DNA of 6,962 bases from JACCUZ01 sp038246575 (GCA_038246575.1 JBBRVU010000206.1:1-6962); one strand, 5' to 3'; counted from the stretch's first letter, positions 1 through 5,394 are shown. Notes: a model not told the origin generated them from the letters alone. Translations and numbers: made by a program.

Positions 1-3
1 CCC

Positions 4-1026
4 TCACTCCGCCCGGTCGCGCGGGGTGGAGATGTGGATGATCCGGTCGCCGTCCTGCAGTCGGGACACCTCCGGCTCGTCGAAGGGGTGCGGCAGCCCG
101 CCCCGGACCACGGCGAGGACCTGGGTGGCCAGCGAGCGGGGCGAGAGACCGATCTCGTCCGGCTCGATGTCTCGCTCGACGAGGTCGAGCCCGCTGCCGA
201 ACGCGATCATGTCCTCGACCAGTGCGACGGTTGCCGGACTGCCGGTCGCCAGACCGAGCAGCCGGCCGGCGGCGGCCGAGGCGGTGATGACCGAGTCGGC
301 ACCGCTCTGCTTGAGCAGCTCGGCGTTCTCGGCCTCCCGGACCGCGGCGACGATGGTCACCGTCGGGGCGAGCCGGCGGACCGTGAGCGTCGTGAGCACC
401 GCAGTGTCGTCGCGGTTCACAGCGACCACGACCGCGCTGGCCTTGGACAGGTCCGCCTCGCGCAGCGCCGACTCGCTGGTCGAGGTCCCGTGGACGGTCG
501 CCAGCCCCGCGTTGTTCGCCTCCTCGATGGCCTGCAGGTCGTTCTCGATGACCACGATGTGATCGGTGGCTGTGCCACTCTGCCGCAGTGCGCGGACGGC
601 ACTGCGGCCCTTCGTGCCGTACCCGCACACGACCACGTGCTCATCCACCTGGGACCTCCATCGAGCGACGTTGAACTGCTCCCGGGACCTCTCCGTGAGC
701 ACCTGAATGGTGGTGCCGACGAGGACGAGAACAAAGATGAGGCGCATCGGCGTGACGAGCAACGCGTTGACCAACCGAGCGCTGTCCGTGACCGGAGTGA
801 TGTCGCCGTAGCCGGTCGTCGTCAGGGTGACCGTCGTGTAGTAGAGCGCATCGATGCGCGAGACGACACCGTCGGCGGCGTCCTGGTAGCCACCGCGCTC
901 GGCCAGCACGATCAGCCAGTTGAGGAGCACGACGGACAAGGCGATGGACACCCGCCGACCGATGGCCACCAGCGGCTTGGGCGACGCCCGGCGCGGCAGC
1001 CGCAAGCCGCCGGCCGGTTGGTCCAT
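4..1026 (-). CDS. Two-TM potassium channel with RCK/TrkA-N and RCK_C-like domains
   Basis: This 340-residue protein is a K+ channel subunit of the MthK-like, two-transmembrane plus RCK type, expected to sit in the cytoplasmic membrane as a tetramer. Visible parts are an N-terminal basic stretch, TM1 at about 26-42, a pore helix, the K+ selectivity filter T70-T-G-Y-G-D75, and TM2 at about 85-110. A Rossmann-type RCK/TrkA-N domain follows from about 131, with G135-x-G137-x-x-G140 and the acidic residue E161 at the end of the second strand. A C-terminal part (about 271-340) resembles RCK_C/TrkA_C, ending in a G-D-R-I-I-type strand. RCK domains bind nucleotides or ions, and RCK_C domains of some K+ transporters bind c-di-AMP; that ligand is only inferred here. 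The ATG is the only good start and has no clear Shine-Dalgarno sequence. The gene is divergent from the NlpC/P60 gene. Confidence 0.93.
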   Translation of the reverse strand: MDQPAGGLRLPRRASPKPLVAIGRRVSIALSVVLLNWLIVLAERGGYQDAADGVVSRIDALYYTTVTLTTTGYGDITPVTDSARLVNALLVTPMRLIFVLVLVGTTIQVLTERSREQFNVARWRSQVDEHVVVCGYGTKGRSAVRALRQSGTATDHIVVIENDLQAIEEANNAGLATVHGTSTSESALREADLSKASAVVVAVNRDDTAVLTTLTVRRLAPTVTIVAAVREAENAELLKQSGADSVITASAAAGRLLGLATGSPATVALVEDMIAFGSGLDLVERDIEPDEIGLSPRSLATQVLAVVRGGLPHPFDEPEVSRLQDGDRIIHISTPRDRAE

Positions 1027-1061
1027 GGCGACATTGAGTCACAACCAACGGCCGCAGTGCC

Positions 1062-1076
1062 GCAGCGACCCGCTGC
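1062..1076. repeat. Perfect inverted repeat GCAGCG-ACC-CGCTGC
   Basis: The arms are six bases, perfectly complementary, separated by three bases, and centred about 43 bases upstream of the K+ channel start codon. It could be a hairpin in the channel mRNA leader or a regulator site. The sequence alone does not decide which. Confidence 0.4.
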
Positions 1077-1094
1077 AAACGTCAGGCGAATCCG

Positions 1095-1107
1095 CTACTC
1101 GGAGTAG
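1095..1107. promoter_or_regulatory. Candidate operator: palindrome CTACTC-G-GAGTAG
   Basis: This is a perfect 13-base palindrome with six-base arms, about 75 bases upstream of the K+ channel start. Its size and symmetry suit a dimeric repressor such as a TetR-type regulator. A TTGCAC hexamer on the minus strand lies just upstream of it and resembles a -35 box, but no matching -10 box is apparent. No regulator gene is encoded in the window, so the assignment is by symmetry only. Confidence 0.35.
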
Positions 1108-1147
1108 TGCAAGCGCATGGTTCCAGTGAGAGAAGACCCGGGCGTCC

Positions 1148-1163
1148 TGTGGTGTTGATCACA
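1148..1163 (+). promoter_or_regulatory. Candidate Crp/GlxR-type binding site
   Basis: The 16-mer TGTGG-TGTTGA-TCACA matches the actinobacterial Crp/GlxR pattern TGTGA-N6-TCACA with one mismatch in the ten conserved outer positions, and has T at the favoured central position. In mycobacteria the Crp regulator controls rpfA, another wall-lytic gene that is also preceded by a c-di-AMP riboswitch in many actinobacteria, so the context is sensible. The site is about 145 bases upstream of the riboswitch core. Activation from here would need a transcription start near 1195-1220, where only a weak AT patch (around CATAGG) is visible. Confidence 0.4.
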
Positions 1164-1275
1164 AGCCCAGCGTGTGTCGTCGCGCAACGGTCACATAGGC
1201 GCAACCCGTCCGTCACCATGGCTCGAGCACACAGGCCCCGTCACCAGGACGGGCCAGCCAGCCGCGGACGCCGAG

Positions 1276-1324
1276 CCCTGTCACCCGCGAGCTGGTCCCC
1301 GACGACATCGTCGCAGTGACAGGG
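1276..1324 (+). repeat. 9-bp inverted repeat overlapping the riboswitch 5' edge
   Basis: CCCTGTCAC at 1276-1284 is the exact reverse complement of GTGACAGGG at 1316-1324, with 31 bases between them. The right arm lies inside the 5' conserved part of the c-di-AMP riboswitch, so RNA pairing between the arms would compete with aptamer folding. It may be an alternative conformation used for switching or a chance match in GC-rich DNA. Confidence 0.4.
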
Positions 1325-1452
1325 ACGGAGAACCCAGCACGGCGGGCGACCCTTGTACCTCGCGTACACAGGTGTCGTCCTTGGGGTTAAGCCACGCACA
1401 GTGGCCGGGCAACTTCGGCGCCCGAACCCGACAGGTCACTCTTCGCAGGCGG
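1307..1452 (+). promoter_or_regulatory. c-di-AMP riboswitch (ydaO/yuaA class) upstream of NlpC/P60 gene
   Basis: Conserved blocks of the ydaO/yuaA aptamer occur in the right order: a GGGACGGAGAACCC block at 1322-1335, TTGGGGTTAAGCC at 1381-1393, and GCCCGAACCCGACAGGTCA at 1420-1438, followed by CGCAGGCG at 1444-1451. Between them are the expected hairpins: a long arm at 1347-1377, GCCAC/GTGGC at 1391-1405, and CGGGC/GCCCG at 1406-1424. A short P1 closing helix can form from CGTC at 1309-1312 and GGCG at 1448-1451. This class binds cyclic di-AMP, usually turns expression off, and in actinobacteria typically precedes wall hydrolase genes (Rpf, NlpC/P60), exactly as here. No terminator hairpin with a T-run follows. 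The SD of the next gene starts six bases after P1, so control of translation initiation (or Rho-dependent termination) is more likely than an intrinsic terminator. The exact ends are approximate. Confidence 0.88.
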
Positions 1453-1472
1453 ATACCGAAGGAATCCCCCGC

Positions 1473-1958
1473 ATGTCGCAGTCCCGCTTGTCCCCTGTCC
1501 GCCTGCTCACCGCCCTCCCGTTCGTGCTCGCGCTCGCGTTCACGATGTTCGCCGGCCTCTCGCTGAGCCCCGCTACCCCCCAGGCCTCGGCCGCAATGGT
1601 CAGTGCCGCCCGCGCCGGCAACGCCGTCGGCTGGGCCAAGACCCGCAAGGGCATGCCCTACCGCTACGGCTCGACCGGGCCGCGCGCGTTCGACTGCTCG
1701 GGTCTGACCCGGTGGGCGTACGCCAAGGTCGGCAAGTCGCTGCCGCACTCGTCGGCCGCCCAGGTCAGCAAGACCAAGCGCATCAAGAAGTCCAACCGGC
1801 GCCGCGGCGACCTCGTCTTCTTCTACGGCGGCGGCGGCGTCTACCACGTCGGGCTGTACGCCGGCCGCAACAAGATCTGGGACGCCCCCCGTCCGGGCGA
1901 GCGGGTCAAGCGCACGAAGATCTGGACCGGCCGGGTCTTCTACGGCCGGGTCAAGTAA
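1473..1958 (+). CDS. Secreted NlpC/P60 family peptidoglycan endopeptidase
   Basis: This 161-residue exported protein has a signal peptide at about 1-40: basic start, hydrophobic core from 11 to 31, and an A-S-A cleavage motif ending at 40. A minimal NlpC/P60 domain fills the rest. NlpC/P60 enzymes are cysteine peptidases that cut peptide stems of peptidoglycan. Visible active-site elements are the nucleophile C75 in F-D-C-S-G-L and H125 in Y-H-V-G-L-Y. The third triad position, 12 residues later, is D137 (W-D-A-P), where His, Glu or another polar residue is more usual. There is no wall-binding or coiled-coil region, so this is a catalytic domain only. The ATG at 1473 is chosen because GAAGGA (1458-1463) sits nine bases before it and the signal peptide begins there. 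Upstream in-frame codons lie inside the riboswitch. Expression is probably set by that c-di-AMP riboswitch. The last 19 bases overlap the convergent DUF3592 gene. Confidence 0.93.
   Translation: MSQSRLSPVRLLTALPFVLALAFTMFAGLSLSPATPQASAAMVSAARAGNAVGWAKTRKGMPYRYGSTGPRAFDCSGLTRWAYAKVGKSLPHSSAAQVSKTKRIKKSNRRRGDLVFFYGGGGVYHVGLYAGRNKIWDAPRPGERVKRTKIWTGRVFYGRVK
1927..1949. terminator. GC-only hairpin at the convergent gene ends (possible bidirectional terminator)
   Basis: CCGGCCG at 1927-1933 and CGGCCGG at 1943-1949 form a perfect seven-pair stem with a nine-base loop. It sits over the last codons of the NlpC/P60 gene and the stop codon of the opposing DUF3592 gene. There is no T-run on either strand. 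It also reflects a direct repeat of GGCCGGGTC encoding Gly-Arg-Val twice, so it may be a coding by-product. Confidence 0.3.
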
Positions 1959-2338
1959 GCGACCGTGAACACGGCGACGCCGGCGACGAACACCGCCGCG
2001 CCCAGCGCGTAGCTCAGCCAGGAGCTGCTGGGGGCGTTCTCGCCGAGGGTGACCTTGGCGCGCTCCGGGTGGTCGGGGTCGAACCAGACGCGGACCTCCT
2101 CACCGGTCCGCGACGGGACGCGGTGCCCGAGGGTGCGCTTGGTCGTGCGCTGGGTGGTCCCGGTGGCGTCCCGGTAGGCCACCTCGAGGTCCCACCACTG
2201 GCGGCCGTCGTCGCTGAGGTGCTGGGGGTTCGAGGCGGTGACCGTGCCGGCGGCCTGCGTCCAGCGGCGGACGGCCCGGGCCGAGCGGGTCGCCTGCACG
2301 AGCATGACCTGCCCGGCGACGGCCAGGATCGCCCCCAC
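1940..2338 (-). CDS. DUF3592 domain small membrane protein
   Basis: The 132-residue protein has a hydrophobic N-terminus (about 1-16), an extramembrane domain (about 24-104) and a second membrane helix (about 107-128). The middle carries the DUF3592 pattern: W26 and a G-T-V strand, W48-W-D-x-E-V-A-Y, then G-E-E-V-x-V-W-F-D-P-D-x-P at about 79-91. The function of DUF3592 is not known. The likely start is the GTG at 2338, 17 bases after the stop of the VWA gene, so translation is probably coupled to it. The same frame stays open a little further upstream with hydrophobic codons back to a CTG that touches the VWA stop, so a slightly longer N-terminus cannot be excluded. The 3' end overlaps the NlpC/P60 gene tail-to-tail by 19 bases. 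Confidence 0.82.
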   Translation of the reverse strand: MGAILAVAGQVMLVQATRSARAVRRWTQAAGTVTASNPQHLSDDGRQWWDLEVAYRDATGTTQRTTKRTLGHRVPSRTGEEVRVWFDPDHPERAKVTLGENAPSSSWLSYALGAAVFVAGVAVFTVAYLTRP

Positions 2339-2355
2339 GACGACCGGCAGCGCGC

Positions 2356-4272
2356 TCAGCGCTCAGCCCCCGCGCCGGGACCCGGGCCGGGACCTGGACC
2401 TCGGCCGGGCTGGCCGGGGTCGGTGGACCGCCGGCGCGTGGCGAACAGGGCCACGGCGCCGACCACGGCCAGCACGACAACCACCAGCAGCACCCAGACC
2501 ACCGGCGAGATGCCGCCCCCGTCGGACCCGGACTGCGCGTCGGGGGTGGACGACCCTTCGCCGGACACCGTCTCCGAGGGCGACGCGGTCGGGCTGGGAG
2601 ACGCGTCCGCCCCGACCAGCGCCAGCCGCGGCCCCTCGACCTGGTCGCCCGAGACGGCGATGTCGAGCACGACCTTCGCCGCGGCCGTCTGGGAGTCGCC
2701 GAGCAGGTCGGAGCCGTTGATGACGACGTACTCGTCGCCGGCGATCTTGAACGGCGACACGGGGTCGGTGGCCGTGGCCGGTGCCTCGATCGCGGGGGTG
2801 TCGATCGTGATGTTGCGCGGCGCGCTGCTGGTGAGCTGCGCGATCGCCCGGTTGCCGGGGTCGACCCGCAGCGCGTCGTGCACCTCGACCAGAGGTTGCA
2901 TCTGCCCGGCGGAGCCCTGCCCGGTGGTGATCAGCGAGAAGCGCACGCCGGCTGTGAGGCGCTGCCCCCAGCCGACGGGGACGCGGTAGTAGATGGTCTC
3001 GCTGGAGCGGATCGTGTCGGTCCAGACGCCGGAGCCCAGGACGGGCGCGTCGTTGTACGACGTTCCGCCCGGTGCCTGCGTCGGGTTGCCCCTGGCGCCG
3101 CCGGCCGGGCCCGGCTCGATGGCCGCGGCCGGCTCGGCGGCCGGGTCGGGCTCGCCGATCTCGGAGAGCAGCAGCTCCAGGGTGTTGATGCCCTGCCCGC
3201 CGCTGAACTGGCGGGTCACGCTGAGGATCCGCGGCCCGGGCTCGGTGCAGGCCGAGCCGCCGCCCTCGACCGAGCGCGGCCCCGTCGCCGTCGCGGCCGC
3301 GGTGAACGACTTCGACACCTGGCTCGCCGAGCCGCGCGCGCACTCGTTGCCCTCGGAGTCGTTGATCGCCACGACGAGGTTCTCCGGACCGGCCAGCCGC
3401 GGCTGGGTCGCGCCGGCGATCAGCGCCGCGTTGACGACCGGGACGGCGCCGGGGCGGGCCTCGATGGCATAGCTGCGCGACTCCCCCGGGGCCAGCTCGT
3501 CGACCCATGCACCCGGGGTCATCTCCGGGGCCTGCGCCGGGTCGCCGGACCCGGTGATCGGGGTGCCGAGCGGCACGAAGTCGCGGAACGCCCGCAGCGA
3601 CAACGCCTGCAGCTGGCCGGTCAGCGACCGGGCGTCGGGAGCGTCGTAGTAGGAGCCGCCGGTGGCCTTGGCGATGCAGGCCAGCTGCGCGCGCGCCGCG
3701 GCGTTGACCTGGAAGCCGATGGCCTCGACCCGCAGGTCCAGGCCCTGCTTGGACAGCTCGCGGGCGACGTCGCAGGGCTGCGGCGGGGCGCAGGTGTCCT
3801 CGCCGTCGCTGACCAGCACGACCGTCTTGCGGCCGGGGGCGTCGGCCAGGTCCTTGGCCGCCGCGCGCAGGGATGCACCGATCGGGGTGTCGCCGCGTGG
3901 CTGGAAGCTCTTGATGCTCTGGCGCAGCCCGGCCCGGTCCAGCGGCGCGACCGGTGACACCAGCTTCGTGTCGTCGCAGCCGCTGTCCTTGGTGGCTCCG
4001 TAGACCCGCAGGCCCACGTTGCTCGCGGCGGGCAGCTCCTTGACCAGGTCGGTCAGGGCCGACTTGGCCGCAGCGATGCGGGTCTGCCCGCCGCCCGCGC
4101 TCTCCTTCATCGAGCCGGACGCGTCGAAGAGCAGCAGCAGCGAGTTGTCGGCGTTGTCCGCCGCCGCCGAGGCCGACGGGGCCGACGAGCCGGTGAGTGA
4201 CGCGGCCACCAGCAGGACGAACGCGAGGCTGCCGAACACGGCCCGGGCAGGCCCCGGTCGCTGACGACGCAC
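2356..4272 (-). CDS. Exported, membrane-anchored von Willebrand factor A domain protein
   Basis: This 638-residue protein has a signal peptide (about 1-37, ending A-S-A-A-A), a VWA domain at about 43-225, a long extracytoplasmic region, a Ser/Thr/Pro-rich linker at about 553-588, one membrane helix at about 589-610, and a basic, Gly-Pro-rich cytoplasmic tail. The metal-ion-dependent adhesion site is complete: D50-x-S52-x-S54, T129 in G-D-T-P, and D156 in V-S-D-G-E-D, so metal-dependent ligand binding is plausible. Two similar segments (about 248-350 and 409-541) repeat an A-P-x4-G-x-W-x-D-x5-E-x3-Y pattern with identical spacing. The partner and role are unknown. The start is GTG, preceded by a run of five G six bases upstream, and agrees with the signal peptide. 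The DUF3592 gene follows closely. An Ig-like or carbohydrate-binding fold for the duplicated segments is possible but not shown. Confidence 0.9.
   Translation of the reverse strand: MRRQRPGPARAVFGSLAFVLLVAASLTGSSAPSASAAADNADNSLLLLFDASGSMKESAGGGQTRIAAAKSALTDLVKELPAASNVGLRVYGATKDSGCDDTKLVSPVAPLDRAGLRQSIKSFQPRGDTPIGASLRAAAKDLADAPGRKTVVLVSDGEDTCAPPQPCDVARELSKQGLDLRVEAIGFQVNAAARAQLACIAKATGGSYYDAPDARSLTGQLQALSLRAFRDFVPLGTPITGSGDPAQAPEMTPGAWVDELAPGESRSYAIEARPGAVPVVNAALIAGATQPRLAGPENLVVAINDSEGNECARGSASQVSKSFTAAATATGPRSVEGGGSACTEPGPRILSVTRQFSGGQGINTLELLLSEIGEPDPAAEPAAAIEPGPAGGARGNPTQAPGGTSYNDAPVLGSGVWTDTIRSSETIYYRVPVGWGQRLTAGVRFSLITTGQGSAGQMQPLVEVHDALRVDPGNRAIAQLTSSAPRNITIDTPAIEAPATATDPVSPFKIAGDEYVVINGSDLLGDSQTAAAKVVLDIAVSGDQVEGPRLALVGADASPSPTASPSETVSGEGSSTPDAQSGSDGGGISPVVWVLLVVVVLAVVGAVALFATRRRSTDPGQPGRGPGPGPGPGAGAER
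2374..2400 (-). repeat. Gly-Pro codon repeat in the VWA protein tail
   Basis: Tandem GGN-CCN codons encode alternating Gly-Pro (residues 625-633) just before the VWA protein stop. This is a low-complexity stretch likely to vary in length between strains. It codes for the cytoplasmic tail after the anchor helix. Confidence 0.6.
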
Positions 4273-4334
4273 GGAAAACCCCCGATGTGGACGGTGCGGC
4301 TGGACGGATGCGGTGGGACGGCTTCAGCGGGCAA

Positions 4335-4361
4335 GATACCTAATCGGCCAATTCAGGCCGA
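4335..4361. promoter_or_regulatory. Divergent promoter candidate with dyad TCGGCC-AATTCA-GGCCGA
   Basis: The 109 bases between the divergent VWA and DUF192 genes contain the only AT-rich island nearby (around GATACCTAAT, 4335-4344). It is followed by a perfect six-base inverted repeat with a six-base spacer (4344-4361). On the minus strand TTCGGC and TATCTT are 18 bases apart and could be a weak -35/-10 pair for the VWA gene. On the plus strand the island could be the -10 region for the DUF192 gene, which would put the dyad over its transcription start. No experimental or family support. Confidence 0.3.
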
Positions 4362-4381
4362 ATCGACGAGCGGGGGACGAG

Positions 4382-4765
4382 ATGGTCGGGAGCACGGGCA
4401 GGCGGAAGCGGTCCGCCTGGTCTGACGGCTCCGGCCGGCTGCTGGTCGACGGCCGTGACGTGGCCGAGATCGAGGTCGCCGCCTCCGGGTCCGCGCGCCG
4501 TCGTGGGCTGCTCGGCCGCGACGGCCTGGCCGGCGCGATGCTGATCCTGCGCGCGTCCTCGGTGCACTCGATGGGCATGGCGTTCCCCATCGACGTCGCC
4601 TACCTCGACCGCGACCTGCGGGTGCGGCGGGTGGTGACGATGCCCCCCGGTCGCACTGGCGGGTTGCCCCGGTGGCGGCAGCGGCACGCCCTCGAGACCG
4701 CGGCCGGCCGGTGTGCGGAGTGGGACATCTCCCCCGGTGCGCAGATCGACGTCGCGGACACGTAG
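4382..4765 (+). CDS. DUF192 family protein
   Basis: This 127-residue protein lacks an obvious signal peptide. The DUF192 pattern is clear from about residue 24: R39-R-R-G-L-L-G-R, then A-M-L-I-L at 52-56, the V-H-S-M-G-M-x-F-P-I-D-V-A-Y-L-D core at 61-76, a V-x-R-V-V strand, and A103-L-E-T-A-A-G with a following G-A-Q-I near the end. The biochemical role of DUF192 is not established. In many bacteria these are small, sometimes exported, single-domain proteins, and genes of this family are sometimes found near tad pilus genes in actinobacteria, as here; I hold that only as a recollection. The ATG at 4382 is preferred over an in-frame GTG at 4313 because GGGGGA lies just before it (spacer four bases) and family similarity begins after it. 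It is divergent from the VWA gene and convergent with the OsmC gene. Confidence 0.85.
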   Translation: MVGSTGRRKRSAWSDGSGRLLVDGRDVAEIEVAASGSARRRGLLGRDGLAGAMLILRASSVHSMGMAFPIDVAYLDRDLRVRRVVTMPPGRTGGLPRWRQRHALETAAGRCAEWDISPGAQIDVADT

Positions 4766-4771
4766 ACACCA

Positions 4772-4806
4772 GGTCGCTGAAGGGAAAGTGAGCGACCGCC
4801 CTTCCC
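4772..4806. terminator. Two overlapping hairpins between convergent DUF192 and OsmC genes
   Basis: In the 76-base gap between the two stop codons, GGTCGCT (4772-4778) pairs perfectly with AGCGACC (4791-4797). GAAGGG (4779-4784) pairs with CCCTTC (4799-4804). The two hairpins cannot form together. The position suits a transcription terminator serving both directions, but no T-run follows on either strand. Confidence 0.4.
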
Positions 4807-4841
4807 ATCACCTGACCCCGGAACCAACGATCCCCAGCGGT

Positions 4842-5387
4842 TCAGGCCTCCGGCGCGTTCCGCCGCAGAGTGCCGATCGCGGCTCCGTTGAGGCGAAGTC
4901 GGGTGGTCAGCACGACACCGGCGTTGGCGAGGGTGTTGGACGCGAAACACATGGCGTCCGCACGTCCGGCCAGGTCGAGGATCCTCTCGACCGGTTCGTC
5001 GGTCTCGATGCTCACGTCGTAGCCGACGTTGCGGAACGCCCCGTCGACCAGCACGCGATCGAACCGGCCCACCGCTGTCACGCTGAGCTTGCCCAGGTCG
5101 ACGCCGTCGGCGATCGCGACGGAGACGTAGTGGTTAGCCAGGCATGCCGCCGCGCCGGCCAGGAAGTACGCGAGCGGGTTCGGGGCCGTGTCCGTCCCGC
5201 CGCGCTCGGTCGGTTCGTCGACCACGAACTCGAAGTCCCGCTTGCGCGCCCGGAACGGCCCGGAACCCGGACCGATCCAGTCGACCGTCACCCGGTCGGC
5301 CGCCATCGTGCCCGGTGCCGCCTCCCGTCTCGAACGGAAGTCCTCGATGACCGCTGCGCGGAAGTCTGCGTCCATGGGCCACAGCAT
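4842..5387 (-). CDS. OsmC/Ohr-superfamily protein
   Basis: This 181-residue cytosolic protein is of the OsmC type. The family includes thiol peroxidases that reduce organic hydroperoxides with two cysteines. The two expected cysteines are visible: C82 in A-A-A-C-L-A at the start of the central helix and C147 in A-D-A-M-C-F-A-S-N-T-L. An N-P-L-A-Y-F-L-A-G segment before C82 fits the family. The second motif differs from the C-P-V-x-N-T-L seen in Ohr and OsmC, so this belongs to a more distant OsmC-like branch and peroxidase activity is not assured. The ATG at 5387 is preferred over the in-frame ATG at 5375 because AGGA lies seven bases before it. The gene begins 44 bases after the tadG-like stop on the same strand, with no hairpin or clear promoter between, so it may be the last gene of the tad operon. 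Confidence 0.87.
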   Translation of the reverse strand: MLWPMDADFRAAVIEDFRSRREAAPGTMAADRVTVDWIGPGSGPFRARKRDFEFVVDEPTERGGTDTAPNPLAYFLAGAAACLANHYVSVAIADGVDLGKLSVTAVGRFDRVLVDGAFRNVGYDVSIETDEPVERILDLAGRADAMCFASNTLANAGVVLTTRLRLNGAAIGTLRRNAPEA

Positions 5388-5394
5388 GCACCGG

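Larger units (their letters stand above)
1027..1306. other. Divergent intergenic region between K+ channel and riboswitch leader
   Basis: No convincing gene is seen in these 280 bases on either strand. They must contain the promoters for the channel gene (minus) and the NlpC/P60 gene (plus), but no clear -35/-10 pair could be picked on either strand. Identifiable elements, listed separately, are two short perfect inverted repeats, a Crp/GlxR-like 16-mer, and the upstream arm of a 9-bp inverted repeat that reaches into the riboswitch. There is also a small hairpin at 1237-1253 (CCCGTC / GACGGG, 5-base loop) with no following T-run. Confidence 0.6.

Noticed and set aside
34..1107. Long plus-strand open frame opposite the K+ channel gene
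   Set aside because: It is rich in Arg, Asp and Gly with no domain pattern. It is the GC-rich shadow of the clearly recognisable channel on the other strand.
1211..1246. Repeated octamer CGTCACCA (1211 and 1239) as an iteron or regulator site
   Set aside because: Only two exact copies with 28-base spacing; a third similar site at 1279 is imperfect. Not above chance expectation.
1237..1253. Hairpin CCCGTC/GACGGG as an intrinsic terminator
   Set aside because: No T-run follows and no gene ends upstream on the plus strand. Such short GC hairpins are common by chance in this composition.
1378..1463. SD occlusion by pairing of TCCTT (1378-1382) with AAGGA (1459-1463)
   Set aside because: Only five base pairs, and it would use part of the conserved aptamer core. 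Ligand binding would then free the SD, opposite to the usual off-switch behaviour of this class.
1353..1472. Extended N-terminus for the NlpC/P60 protein from a TTG at 1353
   Set aside because: The stretch lies inside the riboswitch aptamer and would destroy the signal peptide position. A good SD precedes the ATG at 1473.
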